Shown: one piece after another, positions 41,284 through 46,381 of the stretch
How the letters are laid out: each line of letters begins with the position of its first letter
Position numbering within the stretch: position 1 is the stretch's first letter
The notes under the pieces: model-generated
What the model saw: the letters and a program-made list of their open reading frames with translations, nothing else
Told to the model about the DNA's origin: nothing
Databases searched by the model: none
DNA from: Pseudomonadota bacterium
GTDB lineage: Bacteria; Pseudomonadota; Alphaproteobacteria; Rhizobiales; Rhizobiaceae
Direction of reading: 5' to 3'
DNA length: 46,381 nt
Assembly (NCBI GenBank): GCA_023387775.1
Contig: JAEWHN010000231.1
Coordinates: 1-46,381, forward strand
Translations under genes and position numbers: made by a program

Positions 41284-41312
41284 AAGCCGGAGGCGGCGTC
41301 CGCCTCCGGCTT
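41284..41312 (+). other. Strong stem-loop after the binding-protein gene
   Basis: AAGCCGGAGGCGG-CGT-CCGCCTCCGGCTT is a perfect 13-bp stem with a 3-base loop, 11 bases after the stop. There is no T-run, so transcription probably continues into the dehydratase gene, while the hairpin protects the upstream message. Confidence 0.6.
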
Positions 41313-41356
41313 AGCCTGTGCCGACTTCCCCGCGTGACTTTTCAGGAATCCCAAAC

Positions 41357-42634
41357 ATGACCAGCATCATCGACATGCGGGTGCTCGACCTGCGCTTCCC
41401 CACCTCGCAGCATCTCGACGGCTCCGACGCGATGAACCCGGACCCCGACTATTCGGCCGCCTATGTCATCCTCGAGACCGACACGCCCGGCATCGAGGGT
41501 CATGGCCTGACCTTCACCATCGGTCGCGGCAACGAGATCTGCTGCGCGGCGATCGAGGCCATGCGCCACCTCGTCGTCGGGCTGGAGATGGAGAAGGTCA
41601 CCGCCGACATGGGCGCCTTCTGGCGCCACGTCACCTCGGACAGCCAGCTGCGCTGGATCGGCCCGGACAAGGGCGCGATCCACCTCGCCACCGGGGCGGT
41701 CGTCAACGCGGTGTGGGACATATGGGCCAAGATGGCGGGCAAGCCGGTCTGGAGGCTGGTTGCCGACATGTCGCCCGAGGAACTCGTGCGCTGCGTCGAC
41801 TTCCGCTACATCACCGACTGCATCACGCCCGAAGAGGCGCTCGCCATGCTGCGCGACAAGGCGCCCGGCAAAGCCGAACGCATCGCCATTCTCGAGCGCG
41901 AGGGCTATCCCTGCTACACCACCTCCGCCGGCTGGCTGGGCTATGAGGACGAGAAGCTGCGCCGCCTCTGCCGCGAGGCAGCCGAGGCCGGCTTCAACCA
42001 CGTCAAGCTCAAGGTCGGCCGCGACAAGGCCGACGACATCAGGCGGCTGCGCATCGCCCGCGAGGTGCTGGGCCCCGAACGCCAGTTGATGATCGACGCC
42101 AACCAGGTCTGGGAGGTCGACCAGGCCATCGAATGGGTGCGCGACCTCGCTTTCGCAAGGCCCTGGTTCATCGAGGAGCCGACCAGCCCGGACGATGTCG
42201 AGGGCCACCGCAAGATCCGCGAGGGCGTGGCGCCGGTGCAGGTGGCCACCGGCGAGATGTGCCAGAACCGTATCATGTTCAAGCAGTTCATCATGCGCGG
42301 CGCCATCGACGTGGTGCAGATCGACGCTTGCCGCCTCGGCGGCGTCAACGAGATCCTGGCCGTGCTGCTGATGGCAGCGAAACACGACCTTCTTGTATGC
42401 CCGCACGCTGGCGGCGTCGGCCTGTGCGAATATGTGCAGCACCTGTCGATGATCGACTATGTCTGCATTGCCGGCACGCGCGAGGGCCGCGTGGTCGAAT
42501 ATGTCGACCACCTGCACGAGCACTTCAAGGAACCGTGCATCGTGCGCAATGCCGCCTATATGCCGCCCATTGCACCCGGCTTCTCGGTGGAGATGAAGCC
42601 CGCGACGCTGGAAAACTATCAATTCCGGGGCTGA
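41357..42634 (+). CDS. L-fuconate dehydratase (enolase superfamily)
   Basis: The 425-residue enzyme removes water from L-fuconate to give 2-keto-3-deoxy-L-fuconate. The active-site set of this family is complete: Lys217-x-Lys219 (HVKLKVG), metal ligands Asp247 (MIDANQVW), Glu273 (WFIEEPTSP) and Glu300 (ATGEMCQ), and His350 (CPHAGG). From memory these match the Xanthomonas FucD positions with an offset of one. The ATG at 41357 has AGGA about 10 bases upstream. It lies between the transporter and a second SDR. Related galactonate or arabinonate dehydratases cannot be fully excluded. Confidence 0.92.
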   Translation: MTSIIDMRVLDLRFPTSQHLDGSDAMNPDPDYSAAYVILETDTPGIEGHGLTFTIGRGNEICCAAIEAMRHLVVGLEMEKVTADMGAFWRHVTSDSQLRWIGPDKGAIHLATGAVVNAVWDIWAKMAGKPVWRLVADMSPEELVRCVDFRYITDCITPEEALAMLRDKAPGKAERIAILEREGYPCYTTSAGWLGYEDEKLRRLCREAAEAGFNHVKLKVGRDKADDIRRLRIAREVLGPERQLMIDANQVWEVDQAIEWVRDLAFARPWFIEEPTSPDDVEGHRKIREGVAPVQVATGEMCQNRIMFKQFIMRGAIDVVQIDACRLGGVNEILAVLLMAAKHDLLVCPHAGGVGLCEYVQHLSMIDYVCIAGTREGRVVEYVDHLHEHFKEPCIVRNAAYMPPIAPGFSVEMKPATLENYQFRG

Positions 42635-42645
42635 CGGGGACGGTT

Positions 42646-43422
42646 ATGGATCTGGGCTTGAAGGACAAGGTCGTCATCGTCACCGGCGGCGCCGCCGGCA
42701 TCGGCGGCGCGGTCACGCTCGGCCTTGCCGCCGAGGGCGCAATTCCGGTCGTGTTCGGCCGCAGCCCGATGAGCGAGGATTTCGGTGCCCGGCTGCGACA
42801 GCTTGCGCCACGGGCAAAATTCATCCAGGTCGAGCTGATGAACGATGCCGAGATCGAGGCAGCGGTGAAGGCAACCTCGGACGCTTACGGCCGCATCGAC
42901 GGGCTGGTCAACAATGCCGGCATCAACGACGGCATCGGCCTGGAGGCCGGCCCGGAAGAGTTTCGCCAGTCGCTCGAGCGCAACCTGATCCATTATTACA
43001 CCGCCGCCCACCACTGCCTGCCGTGGCTGAAGGCTTCGCGCGGCGCCATCGTCAACATTTCGTCCAAGACCGCCCTGACCGGCCAGGGCAACACCAGCGG
43101 ATATACGGCGGCAAAGGGCGGGCAACTGTCGCTGACGCGCGAGTGGGCAGCGGCCCTGCGCGGTCACGGCATTCGCGTCAACGCCGTCATCCCGGCCGAG
43201 GTGATGACGCCGCTTTACCAAAAGTGGCTGAGAACCTTCGACGATCCGGCCGCGCGCCTCGAGGAGATCACCCGCCGCATTCCGCTCGGCCAGCGCATGA
43301 CGACGGCCGAGGAGATCGCCGACACGGTGATCTTCCTGCTTTCCGAGCGCGCCAGCCACACCACCGGCCAGTGGCTGTTCGTCGACGGCGGCTATACGCA
43401 TCTCGATCGCGCGCTGGACTGA
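42646..43422 (+). CDS. SDR oxidoreductase, L-fucose dehydrogenase type
   Basis: This 258-residue SDR has the cofactor motif VTGGAAGIGGA, LVNNAGINDGIGLEA, and the catalytic Ser/Tyr/Lys in NISSKTALTGQGNTSGYTAA with the following Lys. It resembles SDRs that oxidise L-fucose (or L-galactose) to the lactone, the first pathway step. It begins 11 bp after the dehydratase and ends the rightward operon; the next gene is convergent, 17 bp away. The function is inferred from family and context. Confidence 0.82.
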   Translation: MDLGLKDKVVIVTGGAAGIGGAVTLGLAAEGAIPVVFGRSPMSEDFGARLRQLAPRAKFIQVELMNDAEIEAAVKATSDAYGRIDGLVNNAGINDGIGLEAGPEEFRQSLERNLIHYYTAAHHCLPWLKASRGAIVNISSKTALTGQGNTSGYTAAKGGQLSLTREWAAALRGHGIRVNAVIPAEVMTPLYQKWLRTFDDPAARLEEITRRIPLGQRMTTAEEIADTVIFLLSERASHTTGQWLFVDGGYTHLDRALD

Positions 43423-43439
43423 GCGACTGACGGAAGCCG

Positions 43440-44195
43440 CTACCCCTTCCGCTCCTGCAGGATATTTCCGCCGTCCACCACCAGCACCGAGCCGTTGACG
43501 TAGCTCGCCGCGTCGGATGCCAGGAATGCCACCGCCGCGGCAACTTCGTCCGGCGCACCCGCTCGGCCCGGCGGCGTGCGGCGTGCGGCCTCGAGTTCTT
43601 CCGGCGTAGACGCGCCGGTTTCGATCCAGCCGGGCGCGACGGCATTGACGGTGACGCCGTGTCGCGCGACCTCCAGGGCGAGCGCATGGGTCATGCCCAC
43701 CATTCCCGCCTTGGCGGCGGAGTAGGCCGATTCCCCCTCATTGGACACGTAGGGTCCGGTGACAGACGCGATGTTGACCACCCGTCCGTGTCCCTTCTCG
43801 ACCATCCGCGGCAGGAACGCCTGGGTGACGAGAAACGCCGTCTTGAGGCTGACGTCGATCCCCCGATCCCAGTCGTTCTCCGTCAGTTCCAGGAAGCGCT
43901 TCTGCACTGCCGGCTGCGCGGCGGTTCCCATCCCCGCATTGTTGACCAGTATGTCGACGTCACCGATTTCGGCATGAAGACGCGCAACCTGCGCTGCGTC
44001 CGTCAGGTCGGCCGCCGCCGCCTTGACCGCGATACCTTCGGCCCCAAGCTCGGCGGCACGCTCGAAAATGCGGTCGGAAGACGAGGTGATGGCAACCGAC
44101 AGCCCGGATCTTGCCAGTGCACGCGCAATCGCCATGCCGATCCCGTCGGGCGCGCCTGCGCCAGTCACCAGCGCGGTGGTGGATTTCGATGACAC
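43440..44195 (-). CDS. SDR oxidoreductase, substrate unknown
   Basis: This 251-residue SDR contains VTGAGAPDGIGMAIARAL, VNNAGMGTAA, and YSAAKAGMVGMTHALAL. Start is GTG at 44195, after a GAGGGGGGA ribosome site; the in-frame TTG at 44231 is less likely. It forms a leftward pair with the next SDR (42 bp between them). It lies on the opposite strand to the fucose-type operon but within the same metabolic block. It may act on an alternative sugar or the other epimer. Confidence 0.85.
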   Translation of the reverse strand: MSSKSTTALVTGAGAPDGIGMAIARALARSGLSVAITSSSDRIFERAAELGAEGIAVKAAAADLTDAAQVARLHAEIGDVDILVNNAGMGTAAQPAVQKRFLELTENDWDRGIDVSLKTAFLVTQAFLPRMVEKGHGRVVNIASVTGPYVSNEGESAYSAAKAGMVGMTHALALEVARHGVTVNAVAPGWIETGASTPEELEAARRTPPGRAGAPDEVAAAVAFLASDAASYVNGSVLVVDGGNILQERKG

Positions 44196-44237
44196 GGTCA
44201 GTTCCCCCCTCGTTGTTTTCGGCCGCTTCAACGCGGT

Positions 44238-45008
44238 TCAGTAGCCTGCGGTCACGCCGAAATCGATCGGAAGCGCGGTGCCGGTGATAGGCGCGGCGCC
44301 GGGCTGACACAGGAAATGGATGAGCGAGGCGACTTCCTCGGCCTTGATGAAACGGGCGCTGTCGCCTTGCGGGTAATGGGAAAGCAGCCTGCGCTTGTAG
44401 CCTTCCGGATCGCCGTCGCCATAGGCCGTTGCCTGGAACTCGATCATCGGCGTCGCGACATCCGCCGGGCAAACCGCATTGACCCGGACCCCGTGCGGCG
44501 CCAGTTCAAGAGCCAGCGCCTTCGACAGCAGGACCAGCCCGCCCTTGGAGGCGCAGTAAACCGCCGCGCCGTTGTTGCCGACCAGGCCCGCGTCGGACGC
44601 GATGTTCACTATCGCCCCGCGTGACGCGATGAGATGAGGGGACGCCGCGGAGATCAGGAAAAAAGCGCCCTTGAGATTGATGTCGAGCACGCGGTCCCAC
44701 TCCGGCTCGCTGACCTGCGTGGAAGGACCCTCGAGCCAGACGCCGGCGGCGTTCACCAGCACGTCGATGCCGCCGCCCCACTCCCCGGCGGTTTCAACTG
44801 CTTCCCGGCACGCGGCGACGGAACGGATGTCGAAAGCTACGGTCAGGGCCTCGCCGCCCGCGGCCGCAATCCGCTCCTTGGCCTCGGAAAGGCGCGGCCC
44901 TTCAAGGTCGGCGATGACGATGCGGTCGCCATCGGCTGCAAAGCGCAGCGCGGCCGCAATGCCCATGCCGCCCGCTCCGCCGGCGATCAAGACAGTTCTG
45001 CGCGACAT
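44238..45008 (-). CDS. SDR oxidoreductase, substrate unknown
   Basis: The 256-residue protein shows AGGAGGMGIAAALRFA, LVNAAGVWLEGPS, and the active-site YCASKGGLVLLSK. The ATG at 45008 follows GGGGGAGGGAG; an upstream frame to 45092 is not conserved-looking. With the SDR at 43440 it makes a two-gene leftward unit whose promoter must lie in the 155-bp gap shared with the DUF1236 gene. Role in the sugar route is inferred only from position. Confidence 0.85.
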   Translation of the reverse strand: MSRRTVLIAGGAGGMGIAAALRFAADGDRIVIADLEGPRLSEAKERIAAAGGEALTVAFDIRSVAACREAVETAGEWGGGIDVLVNAAGVWLEGPSTQVSEPEWDRVLDINLKGAFFLISAASPHLIASRGAIVNIASDAGLVGNNGAAVYCASKGGLVLLSKALALELAPHGVRVNAVCPADVATPMIEFQATAYGDGDPEGYKRRLLSHYPQGDSARFIKAEEVASLIHFLCQPGAAPITGTALPIDFGVTAGY

Positions 45009-45096
45009 CAGGCTCCCTCCCCCCAAAAGCAGAAATGGCCACGCCATGCGCCATTCCCCGCACCGGATAGCGCAACCTCGCCGAAGCAGCAACGGC

Positions 45097-45121
45097 GGAA
45101 CCCTTCATCGGCTTTTGAGTT
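45097..45121 (+). promoter_or_regulatory. EcfG (general stress) promoter candidate
   Basis: GGAAC (45097-45101), 18 bases, then TT (45120-45121; AGTT at 45118-45121) matches the GGAAC-N18/19-TT pattern of rhizobial EcfG/RpoE2 promoters. The predicted start lies about 35 bases before the DUF1236 ATG. Confidence 0.5.
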
Positions 45122-45163
45122 TGCGTACGGGTGGGATGATCTGAAATTCACAAGGAGGACGTC

Positions 45164-45469
45164 ATGCGACACATTTTTAGGATCGCTTTAGCGGCGGCAG
45201 CTCTGATCGGTGGTGCAGGACTGGCGGCGGCGCAAGACGTGGTTATCCAACCGCAGCAGCAAACCGTGATCAGGGAATATGTCCACAAAAATCCCCTGGC
45301 CTCGATCAGTCTGCTGGGACTGGAATTGAATGTGGGATCGGCGGTGCCTGACGAAGTGGAACTGCACCGGATCGACGTCCCGGATGTCCGTTACCAATAT
45401 GTGGTCATCAATGACCATACCGTGCTGGTGGACCCGGATACGCGTCGGATCATCGAGGTTGTGCGCTAA
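45164..45469 (+). CDS. DUF1236 small exported protein
   Basis: The 101-residue protein has a signal peptide (MRHIFRIALAAAALIGGAGL, cut after AAA) and a C-terminal DUF1236-like segment, QYVVINDHTVLVDPDTRRII preceded by GSAVPDEVELHRIDVPD. The family is common in Rhizobiales envelopes and has no known activity. AAGGAGG lies before the ATG. The EcfG-type motif upstream suggests stress induction. A hairpin (GCCCGCCG/CGGCGGGC, 45491-45514) follows without a T-run. Confidence 0.82.
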   Translation: MRHIFRIALAAAALIGGAGLAAAQDVVIQPQQQTVIREYVHKNPLASISLLGLELNVGSAVPDEVELHRIDVPDVRYQYVVINDHTVLVDPDTRRIIEVVR

Positions 45470-45552
45470 CATCGCCCGGCATGCTTTCCGGCCCGCCGCA
45501 TCGTTTCGGCGGGCTGCCCACGACGAGCGGCGCGGCCTCCAGCCCCTGCCCG

Positions 45553-45577
45553 AACGTCGCACGGACGACATTGTTCC
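45553..45577 (-). promoter_or_regulatory. EcfG-type motif pointing leftward
   Basis: On the minus strand GGAAC (45577-45573), 16 bases, CGTT (45556-45553) is a perfect GGAAC-N16-CGTT. It points toward the DUF1236 gene on the antisense strand, where no gene is seen. It may drive an antisense RNA or be a chance match. Confidence 0.3.
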
Positions 45578-45607
45578 GCGCCTGGAGCCGCGATCGGGGA
45601 TGGCGAA

Positions 45608-45979
45608 GTGGGAACAATTGAACGCCTTGCCGATTTGCCACGCATGGCAGGCAAAGCTGTAAGAAGCGCGATAACGGAAGTTGGCACCCTGCTTGCCAGG
45701 CCTTGGGCCTTCATAGTGTTCGGGCTGTACACTGTTGCATGGCTGGCCCTCGATCGGTCGTCGCTGGGCTGGCACGGCGTGGCGACGCTGGCGACCTGGG
45801 CGATGACCTTATTCATCCAGCGCGCAGAGCACCGGGACACGCAGGCTATCCACGCCAAGCTCGACGAGCTGCTTCGGACTGCCGGCCGGGACAAGCTGAC
45901 CACTCTCGATGAAGAAGAACCCGAGGAAATCGAAGATCAACGCGAGCGGGACCGGGGAGATGACGCTCAAGCGCGTTGA
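45608..45979 (+). CDS. Low-affinity iron permease family-like small membrane protein
   Basis: The 123-residue protein has two membrane helices (PWAFIVFGLYTVAWLALD; WHGVATLATWAMTLFI) followed by QRAEHRDTQAIHAKLDELLR, the signature of the small proteins grouped with low-affinity iron permeases, and an acidic tail (DEEEPEEIEDQRERDRGDD). The grouping is by family and does not prove iron transport. Start is GTG at 45608 after a GGGGATGG site. A terminator follows at 45985-46020. Confidence 0.78.
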   Translation: MGTIERLADLPRMAGKAVRSAITEVGTLLARPWAFIVFGLYTVAWLALDRSSLGWHGVATLATWAMTLFIQRAEHRDTQAIHAKLDELLRTAGRDKLTTLDEEEPEEIEDQRERDRGDDAQAR

Positions 45980-45984
45980 CGTGC

Positions 45985-46020
45985 GGCCCGGGCGGGCGAT
46001 TGCGCCCGCGGGCCTTTCTT
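45985..46020 (+). terminator. Intrinsic terminator after the iron-permease-like gene
   Basis: GGCCC (45985-45989) and GCGGGCG (45992-45998) pair with CGCCCGC (46003-46009) and GGGCC (46010-46014), a 12-bp stem with a two-base bulge and an ATTG loop, then TTTCTT. It lies just after the stop and before the convergent PRC-barrel gene. Confidence 0.75.
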
Positions 46021-46022
46021 GG

Positions 46023-46381
46023 TCAAGATGGATATTCGGCGCCGTAGTAGCCGTGGATGCGCCGGCTGTTTTCATCAGACCAGTCGTAACCCCGGTTGGG
46101 GTCGTATTTCGGCCCATTCTGGATCTGCTCCTTGGTGAGCCGGATGCGGAAGCCGCCCAGATTCTCGTCATAGGTCAGGCTGGACCAGGGGATCGGGTAG
46201 TATTCGCTGCCAAGCCCCCAAAGGCCGCCGAAGCTGAGCACCGCGCAGGCCACCCGGCCATTCCGCTTTGTCAGCACCAGCCGTTCCACCTTGCCCACAT
46301 TCTCGTCGCCGGCATCGTATACGGTTGTGCCGATGACATCGTCACTGTCGACCAGATCGAAGCGGGTGTCGGTTGTTTGCA
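46023..46381 (-). CDS. PRC-barrel domain protein, N terminus outside the window
   Basis: The reading frame is open to the right edge, so the start is missing. The visible part contains a PRC-barrel: DVIGTTVYDAGDENVGKVER, then AVLSFGGLWGLGSEYYPIPW and YDENLGGFRIRLTKEQI, ending in RRIHGYYGAEYPS. Small PRC-barrel proteins in rhizobia are often stress-induced and bind other proteins or RNA; the role here is not known. It is convergent with the iron-permease-like gene. Confidence 0.82.
   Translation of the reverse strand, partial: QTTDTRFDLVDSDDVIGTTVYDAGDENVGKVERLVLTKRNGRVACAVLSFGGLWGLGSEYYPIPWSSLTYDENLGGFRIRLTKEQIQNGPKYDPNRGYDWSDENSRRIHGYYGAEYPS

Overview
The window is GC-rich DNA from an alphaproteobacterial chromosome, most likely Rhizobiales (Phyllobacteriaceae/Rhizobiaceae; Mesorhizobium- or Aminobacter-like). 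The case rests on an F0 ATP synthase operon with separate b and b' subunits and no F1 genes beside it, a BacA/SbmA peptide transporter, DUF6101 and DUF1236 proteins, a GTTC-N7-GTTC SOS box, EcfG-type promoter motifs, and short palindromic intergenic repeats of the rhizobial kind. I see no rRNA, tRNA, CRISPR array, phage gene or transposase.

Layout. 1-4550: a multi-hairpin repeat, DUF6101, a 160-bp element with inverted ends, an FAD-linked 2-hydroxyacid dehydrogenase, the t6A enzyme TsaC/Sua5, and an array of repeated intergenic units. 4551-11000 (minus): glycyl-tRNA synthetase (glyQ, glyS), a TPR-LysM envelope protein, and a long-chain polyprenyl diphosphate synthase. 11170-17640 (mostly plus): DUF2007, a TrmN6-like methyltransferase, an S49 peptidase, a small membrane protein, IspE, MoaB, a degenerate family-2 glycosyltransferase (minus), a SplB/PA0069-type radical SAM protein behind a LexA-box-like site, and RNase HII. 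17700-20380 (minus): atpI-atpB-atpE-atpF'-atpF with a terminator and a good sigma70 promoter. 20600-24130 (minus): a SleB-type cell wall hydrolase, Der and a YfgM-like protein. 24330-35070: accessory metabolism and sensing, comprising a polysaccharide deacetylase, BacA/SbmA, MAPEG, two LysR regulators, an M29 aminopeptidase, an ArsC-like reductase, an antiquitin-type aldehyde dehydrogenase and a soluble globin-coupled chemoreceptor.

35100-45010 is a sugar-catabolic cluster. An IclR regulator is divergent from an operon of SDR dehydrogenase, amidohydrolase-family lactonase, a CUT2 ABC transporter (ATPase, permease, binding protein), an enolase-superfamily L-fuconate dehydratase and a second SDR. 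Two more SDRs follow on the opposite strand. This fits the non-phosphorylating L-fucose (or L-galactose/D-arabinose) route from sugar to lactone, acid, 2-keto-3-deoxy acid and diketo acid. The last carbon-carbon cleavage enzyme is not encoded here. 45100-46381 holds small envelope or stress-type genes: DUF1236, an iron-permease-like membrane protein, and a PRC-barrel protein cut by the window edge.

Most of the unusual signals are regulatory: a hairpin that would hide the ribosome binding site of the SleB-type hydrolase, a terminator overlapping the candidate glyQS promoter, three palindromes upstream of the atp promoter, an SOS-like box before the radical SAM gene, and intercistronic stem-loops around the most highly expressed cistrons. 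No wholly new multigene system was recognised. The strongest leads are these control elements and the four-SDR fucose-type cluster.
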